This document shows positions 33,942 to 45,818 of a DNA stretch of 64,000 nucleotides, in pieces (position 1 is the first letter of the stretch; each line of letters begins with the position of its first letter). The position numbers and the translations under genes are program-made. Location: positions 94,904,756 through 94,968,755 of the forward strand of contig CM060731.1 in NCBI GenBank assembly GCA_030704615.1, in the 5' to 3' direction. The stretch comes from Takakia lepidozioides. Lineage: Eukaryota; Streptophyta; Takakiopsida; Takakiales; Takakiaceae. A model generated the notes under the pieces. It was not told the origin of the DNA. It searched no databases and worked only from the letters and a program-made list of their open reading frames with translations.

Positions 33942-33955
33942 GTTTTCTTGTAGTG
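33942..33955. mobile_element. Candidate CACTA (En/Spm) right terminus
   Basis: GTTTTCTTGTAGTG is the reverse complement of CACTACAAGAAAAC, the usual plant CACTA terminal inverted repeat. It sits exactly where the chromovirus RNase H frame to its right stops and directly next to the family B array. Known CACTA elements carry arrays of short subterminal repeats bound by their transposase, which fits. The left terminus was not found. Confidence 0.55.
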
Positions 33956-35947
33956 CGTCCCGGCTTATACTGGATATCCACGTGAAAGAATGCCAAAGTG
34001 TCTTGCCACCTAATTTGTTTTGGGGACAACTTAGGCTGTGTGGCAAAATACTTCACCGTGACATTGTCCGTGAACACCTTCACCGGGTTGGAACCAACAT
34101 AGTGGCGCCAAAGCTCAAGGCAGTGCAACACCGCTTTCATTTGCACATAGGCCACCGCCGCTCCATTTTGTTTAGTTTCTTACTTTTGTAAGCCACTGGG
34201 CTCCCCTCTTGCATTAGCACGCCCCCAATTGCGAAGTACAACGCATCAGTGTGAATCTCGAATGGACGGTCGAACTCCGGGATCTTAAAACTGGAGCTTC
34301 CGCCATCCGCTGCTTCAATTCGGCAAAAGCTTGGCCACAAAAGGTATTCCACACCCAGACCTTGGAGTTACACAAGAGGTCTAATAGCGGCCCCGCAATC
34401 TTGGCGAAATTCCTCACATAGTTTCGGTAGTAGGAGGCGAGTCCCAGAAAGGATCGCACTCCCGGGACCAAAGGCGGAGGTTCCCAGTCCAAGATCGCCT
34501 CACCTTTCTGTCATCCATTTGGATCCCATCCTGTGTAATCACATGCCCTAGGAACTCCACTTTTGTAACCCCAAATTCGCACTTTGAAGCTTTGGCATAG
34601 AGCTTCTCTTCCCGCAATTTCTGGAATACCTTTTTGAGGTGCTCCAGGTGGTCTTCCTTTGTTTTTGAGTACACCAAGATGTCGTCGATGTACACGATCA
34701 CAAAATCATCTAGCCACTCCTGGAAGAGACTGTTTATCAGCGTACTAAATGTCGTCGGCGCGTTGGCGAGTCCAAAAAGCATCACCAAGAACTCGTACAA
34801 CCCATACCTTGTCCTGCACGCCGTCTTTTCCTCATCTCCTTCTGCTACCCGAATTTGGTGGTAACCTGAGCGCAAATTGATTCGGCTGAAATACTTTGGG
34901 CTTGCCAACCGATCAAAGAGATCGTCAATTCTTGGCAAAGGGTACCGGTTTTTCATAGTCACCTTGTTTAGAGTCCTGTAATTGACACACATCCGTAGCG
35001 TCCCATCATTCTTGTCTGCGAATAGTGTCGGGGCTCCATAAGGTGACTTACTTGGCCGGATGTATCATTTTGCCATGAGGTCCTTGAGCTGCTTTTTCAG
35101 CTCCACCAACTCTCTATGGCTCGACCGGTAGGACGCCTTGGCAGGCGGCTCCGTTCCTGGTATCACCTCTATCCTATGGTCGACCCCTCTTCGCGGTGGC
35201 AAACCGTTAAGTAAATCCTCCGGCATTACATCTTGGTATTTCTCCAAGATTTCCTTGATCCAATCTGGGCTCGGCTCCCTATCGACTTCTCCTACCACTT
35301 GCCTCACATAAAGCAAAAACTCGGGCTCGTGTGGCTCCTCCATGGCCCACTCCTTCGCCATCAGCAGGTTTATTCGCCCTCCCACTCGGTTGGGCATTTC
35401 CAACACCCGTAAAACTTCGCTACCATCCCCACACGGCAGCGTGACCAACCTCTTGCGGCCATCTATGACCGCTCCGAATTTGCTCAAAAATGACATCCCC
35501 AAAATGAGATCCAGTCCATCGATCTCGCAAATAGTGAAGTTCTCATGCCCCTCCCAACTCCCTACCTGAAGAGGGACATCAAACGCCAACCTCGACGCTA
35601 GTCGTGGCTCTCCCTTGGCAGAGCACACTTCAATAGACATCAGTTGTCGGGAGTCCCAACTTCCGTGCCGTTGCCGGTGTCAGGAAGGAGTGCGACGCTC
35701 CTGTGTCCACCAACAATGACACATTAGTTCCGGAAATTACCCTACTCACGAACATCAACTGACTTCCTTTACGCAAAGCTCCTGCCTCCTGATATAACTC
35801 ACAAGTGTAGTTGCCTACCTTGCAAGTCTTGGCGACCACCGCCTCCACCAAGCGGCTGATGGAGTCTTCGAGGATGGATGGATACGATGCATTGGCCTCA
35901 TTCCTTTTGGCCACAAACAACGGGGAAGGGAGAGAGAAATAGATCAC
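33956..35947 (-). pseudogene. Chromovirus (Ty3/gypsy) pol relic, truncated at both ends
   Basis: Minus-strand order: gag/protease boundary (35915, SRLVEAVVAKTCKVGNYTCE); protease with LLVDTGASHSF; 35640-35065 linker (CEIDGLDLILGMSFLSKFGA); RT at 34992-34414 with [33 protein letters not shown] and catalytic [11 protein letters not shown]; RNase H to 33956 (IHTDA, PKLSPKQIRW, HVDIQYKPGRTT). Frame changes near 35070 and 34210-34490 break the polyprotein. Gag zinc knuckle, integrase and chromodomain are missing. Close relative of the nested element at 45819-53066, but a different and older copy in opposite orientation. Confidence 0.9.
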
Positions 35948-36239
35948 AGATGCCGACAGAGCAACATGGGACCCTCATTGGCTGACTGTGGACTCCCGAT
36001 TTGAAGCGCATATTGTGGGAACAAAATGGGATTTCCTGTCCAACAAATGGCTCTACATTTTCGATGGCAACCATAGATGGATTGCGTGGATGGAGGTGAT
36101 CAGTGAACAACACCTAGATGATAGGGATTGACACTTTTGTGCGAACTCCAAGATTCTGGATGTGAAGAAAGAAGACTTGTCTCTTGTTCACCAACCAATG
36201 AACCGCATGAACTAGTAAGTATAAATTCTACTCTTTGTT

Positions 36240-36740
36240 CTAAAGTGCTTGCACAGGGTCGGCGTTCATGTGAGACTGTTAGCAGTTTATAGGTAAGAAA
36301 ACTCGACATTGTTGTGTGCTCATGTGAGCAATGTCGGGAGAAATCAGTGTCAATTTATCCTTTGCCCTCATCACTGGACTGGCTATTTCACAGTCAATGT
36401 AATCGGCGCCGATTTCACTGTAAATGAGACAATCTAGTCCTCATACTAGCAGTTCACACATGCATGACTGCATGGTGTTTTGAGGAATCGGTGTCGATTT
36501 CTGCTTCTACCCTTCCACTGTGCGACATTAATGTCACCGTGGTCCAGCACAGCTTCTGTCTATGCAACATGGTGATCTGCAAGTCGGCGCCGACTTGCAG
36601 CTGGTTACCCTACACTGTGTTCCATCTATCTCACTATGGTCGTGCACACGTTCACTGTATGCAGCATGACATCCGAGGGGAAAGTGAAGTCCCTAGTTGT
36701 CATTTCCGATGTGACGTGGCGTAGACGGATCAGTGTCACG
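36240..36740. repeat. Cluster of GGCGCC-centred palindromes
   Basis: AATCGGCGCCGATT at 36401-36414, a diverged ATCGGTGTCGAT at 36487-36498, and a perfect 24-nt palindrome at 36577-36600 with arms CTGCAAGTCGGC / GCCGACTTGCAG. Also arms CGACATTG / CAATGTCG around 36303-36336. Same CGGCGCCG core as family A but different outer arms. Confidence 0.7.
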
Positions 36741-36885
36741 TCCAATCCGGACGTTGCGCCAAGTTTTTATTTTTCACTTTCTACTTTTCCGATCTACTTC
36801 TACTCTATACATTGACATGGCAGCCACGACGTAAAACACACATGGACAGTGTTTTAGTTATTTTTAATTCTTTGAATAATACACA

Positions 36886-37407
36886 ACCGCCAATATTGGC
36901 GGTCGCTTGTTTTTCATTTTTTGAAAATTGAAGCGACCGCCAATAATTGGCGATCGCTTCATTCATTTCAAAAAAGAAAACAAAACGACCGCCAATATTG
37001 GCGGTCGCTGTTTTTTTTATTTTAAAAAATGAAGCAACTGCCAATACTGGCAGTAGCTTTATTTGTTTAAAAAGAAAAACAAGCGACCGCCAATATTGGC
37101 GGTTGTTTCATTTATTTAAACAAAGAAAAAGCAACGACTGCCAGTATTGACAGTCGTTATTTTCTTTAATTTTTGAAAATGAGGCGACCGTCAATATTGA
37201 TGGTCGCTTCATTTTAGAAATAGAGAAAAAAAAGGACCACCGATCCTGGCGGTCGCTTAATTTTTTGAAGAAAGAAAGAAATAACGATTGTCAATCATGG
37301 CGGTCGATTCATTTAAAAAATAAAAATAAAAATAAAAATAAAAACCGCCAACCCTGGCGGTTGCTTCATTTTATAAATAAAGAAACAAACCGCCAATCTT
37401 GGCGGTC
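36886..37407. repeat. 50-bp-period array of 11 palindromes (family C)
   Basis: Centres fall at about 36894, 36945, 36997, 37046, 37094, 37146, 37196, 37245, 37295, 37353 and 37398, a regular 45-58 bp spacing. Consensus arms GCGACCGCCAAT / ATTGGCGGTCGC. Spacers are TTCATTT...AAAA(G)AAAA. Substitutions often leave the stem paired (for example CTGCCAATACTGGCAG at 37038). Confidence 0.9.
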
Positions 37408-37897
37408 GCTTCATTTTTCAAAAAAAAAAGGGAGGGCGAAGCTCGGGAGTGATGGCGGAGCCCTGCATCCCTCAACGGTCTTATCGTCCTCCCTCTGCAA
37501 GCTTGCTCGACTTTCACTCGTGATCGGCGGAATCTCACAGCCTCGTTATTCCTCGTTGTTTCATGAACTTCATCTTCATATAAATTTCTTGGTAGGATGG
37601 GTTCTAAAGTTCATCATGGAAAGTGTGCTTTATAGTTCATCCTTGTTTTCTCTTTCCCTCTTTCATCTCCTCTAGCCAGCTTCAATCCCTAGCAGAAAGT
37701 TCTAGAGCCGCCTCCAGCCTTCAATCTTCCCTATTTCCCTGCCCCCGTCTCTCGCACCACCATCGCATCTCCTCGTATGTACTATCTTCTCGTCGTTCCT
37801 AATATATTGGTTTAGCACTGATCTCGGGATTAACTAGGACGTTTATCTCTCTCCCCCCCTTTTCTGTTTCTTGTTTTAGCGTCCCTCTTTCCGACTG

Positions 37898-40800
37898 TTG
37901 AATTCATCTTTAGCTAAGCCAGTGAGTTTAGTTCAGGGCTTCTCCAGTCATTTCCCAGCGAGTGTAGTTCAAGGTTCTTCCCCTTCTCCAGTCAAGTATC
38001 AGCTTTTTTCAATGGCCCCTGGATTCTTCAAATCCCAGCATAAACATTCGATGGACTCAAGATTTTCCAGCGGAGGAGCACACCCGCAGCAGAGGAGAAC
38101 CCAACACTCTACTAGGACCGGATTTTTATCAGGCCCATCAAGAGGGCTCCAGGATACTCTCCAATGGTGCCCCAGTAAGAATCCCCCCGCCCCCCCTCCC
38201 AATATCTCTAGCCCAATTTCCCCCCTTCAGCCTTTCTTCAAAATTCCAAGGCTACACTTTGCTTCAGAGGAAGATGACTCCCTCCCTCCGCCGTCAGACG
38301 AGTATTGGTCAAATGGTACAACAGCACATCAGGAAGAGCTGGATAAAGACTACCCTCTCATTTTATTGGATGTTACAGACCTTCAAAAAAGAGTAGCTTC
38401 AATGGAGGAGCATGGTATCTTAATCCATTTTCCAGGCAAGAAGGTTGATAGGGCCTACATTCGAGACTGGGCAATAAGACATCTTGGAGGTTCGGGAGAA
38501 CTCAATCAGATGTTCTGTCATGCCAAAGGCCGCGGATTTTTTTCCATAGTCTTATAAACCAAGGAAGCCGCCAACCAAGCCCTAGCGTTCAACCCTCACA
38601 CAAAAGGATTCAATGTCAACATTTTCCCGTGGTCCTCTAAAATGGGCCACAGAAATGGCAAATTGTGGGGGCCAAGGATCATATCAGTGCCCTACATTCC
38701 AAATCAATACTTGGTGAACCTACCCGACATAGCCAACCACTTTGGCTCTTACCTAGGCTGTTTGGCAATGTTTGACCCACAAATGTGCACACTAAACCTT
38801 AGACAGGATCCAGCTTGGAGCTCTGTCACTATTGCATCCAGACTCAATGAAACTGACAGTGCCATTTTTTTCCTGATGATGCCCAATGAGGAAGCCCTGC
38901 CACAATATGTCAGATCGCGAATTGACGAGGATGGCAGCTACTTCACTATACAGCTTATAGAAGACACTGCCTATGCCACTTGCTTCAATTGTGGACAGAC
39001 ATGACACTCAACTGTCCGTCAGCAAAACAAAAAAGATCGCCACCTGCTGGCCCAGCGACAGAGCCATCTCCAGATCACATGAGGCAATCACTCGCAGGCA
39101 CCTCCACTGTTCCGGGATCATTCTGAACCTGTCCACACCAAACTGTGCCACCGGGGGGTCAACCAACTCAGTTACAGCCTCCAAGCAACCATGACTCTTT
39201 ACAATCCAGTCCAAGACCCGTCTCTCCTCCCAACATGGACATCCCACAGATAACAACAGGTATATCATGCAGCACACCCTTCGCCAATTTGTGTCTCAAC
39301 ACATGCTCATTCCCAAACCTGGACCTCAGTGGCTGTTCTACCCTAGAGACAATTGCAGCTCCCCAGGCTTCCTGTGTTACACCGCTGATATTCAGAAAAG
39401 GCAAGCCCCCCTCAATACTCATCACATTTGATGACTTGGAATGTGTTGAATCCCTTTGGGTTAAAAGCTCTGATGTCAAACACTTTCTGAGAACGAATCC
39501 TCCCAGCACTAGCCCGGAAATCCTATTCAAGTACAAGATTTAGGAATTTTTCGAGGCCTCTCTACCTCACTACTTCTTGTCTCCCTCAACTAGAATTTTG
39601 TGGGGAGCTTACTTGGAAGACCACCTTGGTTTGAGTTGCAGACCATCAACTCAGGTGCTGGCACTGATGGAAGAGGTAGACATCTACAACTCACCGCCTC
39701 CTCTGGGAACAATCTGGACTTACAAACAATGGCTAAAATCCCCCAGGGGAAGCCACCTGCTCCAGATAAGGAACCAATATACTCTGGTGAACGGTTTCCA
39801 GCTGCAGTTAGCCTTCCCTGGATCAGCAAATAGAAGAAGAAAACCACAGGTTGGAACTACAAAGGACCAGAGACTACATCAATGGAGTCAGGGTTCATTA
39901 TGCAAACTCAGAAGCTGCATCGGATTCCACAGATACCAACGACAATTCCTCTCCAGATGATATCAGCACTGACAAAGACAATCTGGCTGCTGCAGTCACT
40001 ATCATGCACATCTCCCCTCCAGTTAACGAGGTCACCAGCCCTGCATCACCCCCCACCATTGTGGACGCAAGTCAATATCTTCCCACTCAGGGTCTCTCTC
40101 CAACAGTTCGCCTACCTAGTCCCCCGCATGCCCCCCACCAAGTTCTCCTCTCTCCCTCTCCCTACTATTTCTTCCAAGTGCTTGCTAAAGATTCTAGCAG
40201 ATGTTGGATGTTGTGTGAAAAAAAAAAAAACACAACTGGGGGAAGCAGCTAAGGCACATGTTACCAACCTTCAACCTAGTAGATTGCATCCCCTAAGGAA
40301 CGCTTCCTTCGGACGGCTCGCTCACGGATAGATACCCTCAACTCCTGTCTCTGTTTTCCGCTGATTTCTTTCCTAAAGGGATTCAGATCCAAGCTATCTC
40401 AATTTTGAAGTTCCATCTGACCAATTTCAGGCTGTGCCTGCCAGCCCTCAGCGGCCCTGGCTACCATTAGAAAAAGGAAGGTGGCAGCCCTAAAAAAGTG
40501 CCTAAAAGTTTGCCAATCACGATTGGAGTCAACCTGATGTGATGAACATACATACAATACCTATGTCCAGGCCAGATGCAACCTAGACTTCTACCATTAA
40601 ATTCAGGAAAGAAAGCTCAAGCTTTAGGCTGGAGTCAACTGGTCTACCAAAGGCGAGAAAATGACAATTTTTTTTTTTGATAAAACACGGCTTCGTAGGG
40701 CGGCACAAACCATTTCTGAACTTATTGACCAGCCTTCTGGATTATCTGCCACCACCCCCAAGGCCATGGCTGAGCTTTCCAGCAAACACTTCCAGCAGTT

Positions 40801-42490
40801 ATTCACAAGTGACCACGTTGACCTCACTCCATCTCCCCCTCAGACGGCTTGTTTGGCCCATACACCCACAATCCTTACGGGTCAGAAAGCTTCATCTCTA
40901 GAAGGGGAACTATCTGAAACAGAGCTGGAAGAGGCCTTGCAAAAATTACAAAACAATAAGTCCCCGGGGATGGCCAATGATGCAAAAGCTCAAAAGAAAA
41001 CCCACCTACTGGGGCTCGAAGCACCTATCCCTTACAGGTCGGGTCTTGGTGGCTAACCAAATCGGCTCAGCTGAATTGTGGTATTACTCTTCATCTTGGC
41101 GTCCAGACTCCAAACAAGTCCAAGAGGCCAGACGCCTCCTTAGAAACTTCATTTGGGGGGCACACAAAGCCACAGAAAACAAAAGACCACAAGTAGGTTG
41201 GAAGCAAATTTGCCTCCCCAAAAAGAAAGGAGGGCTGGGTGTCTTGGATTTGGAAACCCAGATCAATGCACTTCTTGGAAAATGGATCCCACGATTCCTA
41301 GGGCCTGAAGGAGGTTGCTGGAAATTTCTGGTCTATGACCATATCATTGCTTCTTCCCCCCTCAAGGTGCCCCCTCAAGGTGCCCTCTTGGCAACCCTCG
41401 CTTCGTTGGATAGTCCATGGGTTCAACCTCAAGATAGCAGGGTCACCTCTCTGGAACAACATCTGGCATGCATGAGGTAAGCTTATCAAGTATCTGATCA
41501 AAGCCCAGCCTTCCAACTTCTATGAAGTGCTCAGGCAACACCTTTTTCTAAATACAAACTCCCCGAACCCCTCTCAGCGCAACCATGCCAAACGTTGGTC
41601 TTGCTGGGACAAGCTGGGAATCAGCCAGATCAACAACATTTGGAAAAACAGGGCCCTCCAAGCCCTGGAATCGATCTCAGAACTGGTGGGGAAAGGTAGA
41701 GCGACTAGGGGATATCAAGACCTCATCTCATCTATAAACCCTCGATGGTTAGTCATCCTTGGTTCAGGCCCCTCGGAGCTCGTGGACAATATGTGGGGCT
41801 TGGCCATTTACCAGGGTCAGTTGTCAATCCTATTTATCTAGTATGCCACACCACATCAACTCACTATCTTCTACTTTCATATCAATACAACAACTCTGGT
41901 GCTCACTCTTTCTTCAACCCTTCCTCAGTTCATAAAACCAATACCTCTAACCCCGATTAGGATCTACTGCTGGACTTCACCAGATAAAGCCTTCAATCCA
42001 CTACCCCCGTTATCAGTCCCAGTCCATGACTGGCTAGCCTCTAATACCTTCGTTTGGATTCTTGGAAGGCCTTTGGCAGAGCTTGATATTGACCCTGTTG
42101 AGTGGTCCTGGACCTTCACCAGGTCGCTAGATCCCTTCTTTTCATACACAACAAAGAAATGATACAGGGTACTCTAAAAAACAGAACCAATGCTCACCAA
42201 GTGGGACTTGAAATGGGAAGCCCATGGATTTCGAGAAGAGAGGTGGTCTGTTATCTGGGGCTCGGTGTGGATCAAATCTCGTCCTGCAAAATTGTCTGCT
42301 TTTCTATGGCAAATTGTAAATCGAGTTCTTAAAGTAGGGGAGTGGCTCCAATTCTAGGCATCAGTCCTCTATGCGTGCTGCTTTACCGCGGTGCATGAAA
42401 GCCTGGAGCACTGTTTGCTCCACTGCCAAGCACCTTCCAAGATATGGCCCCTGGTGAAATCCTTATACCTAAACTGGAATGGTGACCACT
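37898..42490 (+). pseudogene. Plant L1-type LINE with internal deletions
   Basis: ORF1 lies at 37898-39004 (one TAA at 38555), with an RNA-binding-like region and a C-terminal half knuckle CFNCGQ followed by a stop where the second half would be. Non-LTR RT starts at 40661: TISELIDQPSGLSATTPKAM, SKHFQQLFTSD, LEEALQKLQNNKSPG. It then jumps (near 40972) to the post-catalytic region HLSLTGRVLVANQIGSAELW, NFIWGAHKATENKRPQVGW and LPKKKGGLGVLDLETQ. The zf-RVT region is at 42190-42480 (WSVIWGSVWIKSRPAKLSAF, ESLEHCLLHCQAPSKIWPL). Endonuclease and the RT catalytic FADD core are missing. The 3' end stops where the minus-strand methyltransferase ORF begins. About ten stops and shifts in total. Confidence 0.8.
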
Positions 42491-43732
42491 GCCTGCTCTG
42501 TCAGTGATAAGGCCTCATCCTGCCCCATCATCCCTTCCTTGAGGACTTCCTCAACCAGTGAAAAATCCCCAACATCATCCATCACCGCCGTCTTGGTTGC
42601 CAACTCCCTCTGAACCTTGAGCACCTCCCACGTGTGCCATGGATGCCTGCACCCCGTGGTCCTCAGCTCCTTGCCCCCACTTGCGGTCTGTACCGTCTCG
42701 GTAGGCAGAGAGACCATCAAGGGAAGTGTACTCCGCACTCTGCGCTGCTCAACCATAGCCAAGCTGATAATCCAGGTCAAGCAATTGAGATCCATTGCTT
42801 GCCCCAACACCTGACGACGGGATGCCTCAGAAAGAGATAGCACCGCAGTGGTACCAGTGGTAAAACCCATCGCCCGCTCACGCTCGTCGGCATTGGGCTC
42901 CACTAACTGTTGCAACTGAGCATCCCACAGGAGGCCAGGTCCACCATCGCGGAAAGCGTGAGAACTTGGAAAGCTGAGCAGAGTAGGCAATGTTGCTCGT
43001 GGGTGACCCACCTTGTTGATCCTTGCCAAAGGTGACCGGTCATCATGTCTTACACGTTGAGACTGTCTCCCCGTGTCCAAGATGCTCTCCACTGTCAGAT
43101 GTGCTGGCCGTTGCACCCCATCAAATGCACGCTTGAGCAGTGCAGGTGGTATCAAGTTAGTCCACCATAGTCATGGGCGATGAGCCCGTGACCCCACTGC
43201 AACTGCATCCAGCAACACTGCTGATCCAATCACCCATCAATGACATATTCTCCAAGATATATGCCGGAGAGTCTGCTTGCTGAAGTTGTAAATAACGTAG
43301 GACCCTCAACATCTCCCAAAACAGGCGTGACCTCGAGTCTTGTAACCCATTGCCATGCCTAGCTGATGAATGCCCTTGGCAACGCCAACCTACTACTACC
43401 AAGTGAATAAGGCCAACCCGCTCCAAATCTTGCGCCCCCAGCAAAGAGATGTTTGCTGGCAAGGCTTGCTGGTATCGAACTGCAGACACCGGCAACAAAT
43501 CAGGGTACTACTGCACCAACTGAGCAACATGGCGTAGTGAGACGCGTCGTGCAGTCTCATCCATCTCCACATACAGGTAACGCCAAATTCGGGCACCTGC
43601 CTGCAACATTGTAGCCAATCCAGTGCTGATCCCGCCAAACAAGTCCAGAAAGCATATGCCTTCATCCGGGCACTTCCACACAATAGGTATGATATCCAAT
43701 GGTGACAATTGAGGTGGTCCTGGTGCAATCAC
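42469..43732 (-). pseudogene. C5-cytosine DNA methyltransferase of a retroelement, broken
   Basis: Minus-strand motifs in canonical order. Motif I: ICFLDLFGGISTGLATMLQA. Motif IV: LVVVGWRCQGHSSA (RCQ where most C5 enzymes have PCQ). Motif VI: PAYILENM. A long variable region includes LLKRAFDGVQRPAHLTVESI. Then ERERAMGFTTGTTAV and motif X-like SRRQVLGQAMDLNCLTWI. TAG at 43508-43510 and a frame change near 43156 break it. C5 methyltransferases flip and methylate cytosine through the PCQ cysteine, which is present here. The domain follows the gag and protease frames of the same strand (43740-53849), so it appears to be part of a retroelement polyprotein. Retrotransposons with captured DNMTs have been reported in charophytes and dinoflagellates (from memory). 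RT and integrase are absent. Confidence 0.75.
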
Positions 43733-43739
43733 TACACTT

Positions 43740-44517
43740 TCCTCCTCTCCTGACGGTACAAAGGCCTCTACCTAGGCTTGTTGCACCCGTCTATCAGCAG
43801 CCTACTGCAAATCCGTGCTCGTGCTCCACAATGGAATATGAGCAACCATGGCAGACAACTCCACCATACCATGCATATTATCATGCTCTGCTGGAGGTGG
43901 CACATCTTCTGCATGAGCATTACCTTCTAGCAACTCTCCAGGCCAACTCACTGCACCTATGAAGGCTGCTAGTATTGGCATCTTGCCTTGCTGGGCAGCT
44001 GCAACACCCCCAATGAATGTCATAGGGAGTTGCACACGACGGCCATCCCTTGACTGCCATCCAAGCCTATACGAGGCCAACTCTTCCCCAAAATCTAGGG
44101 TGAAGCCCATGAGATATAATACTGCCCCACCAACCAACACATCATATGAAACTGCATCCATCACAATGGCCTTGGCTCGCATAACTGAGTCATCTGTAGG
44201 AGATCCAGCTGCAGTCTAATGAACAGCTCATGGCGTGTCATGTCTTGAGCCCTCTCTGATCCCCCCAGAGATGTCTATATCTGGAAAGGACAAGGCTCCA
44301 TGTCCGCCTCTGTGAGCCCCAAACCTGCGATAGCAACTTTGCCCAGCATAAGTGGCTGAGTTCCCGAGTTCAGCAATACTTGTAGTGGCTGAAACCTTCT
44401 ACCCATTGGCCCACTCAAACAAAAAACACCATCCTGGTTGTCCAATAAAACAACTTCAGGTGTCACCATGGCGCGCTCAATGGCTGCTCCGTCAACCTGG
44501 CAGCTGCAGCTTGTCAT
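43740..44517 (-). pseudogene. Retropepsin-like segment of the methyltransferase element
   Basis: 44517-44275 gives FQPLQVLLNSGTQPLMLGKV, then AIAGLGLTEADMEPCPFQI: a retropepsin-like fold with LLNSGTQP at the catalytic position, where active enzymes have D-S/T-G. After a gap, 44182-43802 gives MDAVSYDVLVGGAVLYLMGF and LGWQSRDGRRVQLPMTFIGG, the second half of the domain and linker. The Asp-to-Asn change would inactivate a retropepsin. Confidence 0.5.
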
Positions 44518-44697
44518 GGTGCAGCCGTGGCAATCTTAACGCTCAAATCCAAGGATCCATTTGATACAACACCTTCCACTAACTCCGCAGAAGATGAAGT
44601 GATCTCCCCACTCTCACAGAGTGTCGCCGCCAGTCTGAACACTGCAGCTGGTCGTACGCTCGGCGTTGCAATCATGGTCGCCAAAAAACAATGGGGC

Positions 44698-45818
44698 CTA
44701 ATACACAGATGTGGCCGCCCCTAACAGCACACTAGCTGCACTAGCTGCACTAGCCTTGGCAGCAAGTGTCGGTGCTGCACGTGTAGCTTTCCCCAATGGC
44801 ACAATAATCTCTGCATCGGTATTAGTTGGACGAGAAGATGCCATGGATGGCGTCGACATTGTCTTCGCCAAGGTGAATGATTGAGGCAACCTGGCTTGAC
44901 GGCTTGCCTCCCCACGCTGTGGATCCAACTCCACCTCTGCACCTCGTGGCTCATGAACTCGTGCTACTCCTCGAGTCACAGCTGCAGCAGAATCCACCTT
45001 CACAAATGGTCGTGATAGTGCTGCCCCGCACATAAATCCCATGCCTCCCATGTCTCCTCCGTCAGGATGATGCTGCTGAGGAGGAGCAGGAGGTGGATCC
45101 TTAGCTCTTGGAGCTGGTATCACCTAAGCTGTGGCCATGGCAGCAAACCTCTGCTCTAGCTGCTGAAGCCAGTTGGCCATGCCTTGGTCAATGCCCTGAC
45201 CTCCACGACCTTGGCCATGTTGTGCTTGCCCTCATCCTCCACCTCATGCCTGACCACCTCGTCCTCTCTGAGGTGCTTCACCTCACCCTCAGCCACCATT
45301 GTTCCCTTGGAACTGGCCTCGCCGCAACTCAGGGTGCAAGTCATAACACTGGGCCTCTCCATGCCCATACTTGCCACAATGCCCACAATGGAACTGTGCA
45401 GGCTGTGCTTGTGCCAGCCCTTTGCCGCTTTCTGGGCAATCCTTCTTGACATGGGGTCCTCTACATGTCCAACACACCACCCCTGGTTGCTATTGGCCTG
45501 CAAAAGAAGCTACTGGCCTCTGCACCTGAGGTCCCCTGTAAACTCCATGGAATTTGGGTTGGGCAACCTTGCCCCCCTGACCACGCTGCGGTATAGTATG
45601 CTGTGTTTGTTGGTTAGCAAACACACCCCATGGCATGTTTTTGCCAAACCCAATGGTCACTACACGCTCTTCCACTATGTTTAGCTCAATCCGCTCAGCC
45701 AGCAGAAACACATATGCTAAGGTGGGTTGGGCCGCTTGTAACAGGGTTGCATCCCACACCCTTCTCCTGAGCTCCTTGTCCAAAATTCCATACCAGAATT
45801 GGACTACCTCAGCTTCAG
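44698..45818 (-). pseudogene. Gag C-terminal half with zinc knuckles (resident element)
   Basis: From 45818 leftwards the frame reads EAEVVQFWYGILDKELRRRV, QAAQPTLAYVFLLAERIELN, and at 45480-45289 two knuckles: CWTCRGPHVKKDC (CX2CX3HX4C) and canonical CGHCGKYGHGEAQC. A Gly/Arg-rich linker and an Ala/Pro-rich frame (45123-44698) follow. It is the continuation of the gag frame that stops at 53072, with the nested chromovirus between. Confidence 0.75.
45814..45818. repeat. Target-site duplication, left copy
   Basis: TTCAG immediately before the left LTR; matches 53067-53071. Confidence 0.9.

Noticed and set aside
33084-34191. Plus-strand ORFs of 151-158 codons
   Set aside because: They run over the palindrome array and poly-C tracts or antisense to the chromovirus RNase H.
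36886-37407. CRISPR-like array (regular repeats and ~26-bp spacers)
   Set aside because: The spacers are A/T-rich and similar to each other, the repeats are full palindromes, and the surrounding DNA is plant nuclear with introns.
42469-43732. Bacterial contamination as source of the methyltransferase
   Set aside because: It continues from a gag with zinc knuckles on the same strand and carries the same kind of nonsense decay as neighbouring plant elements.
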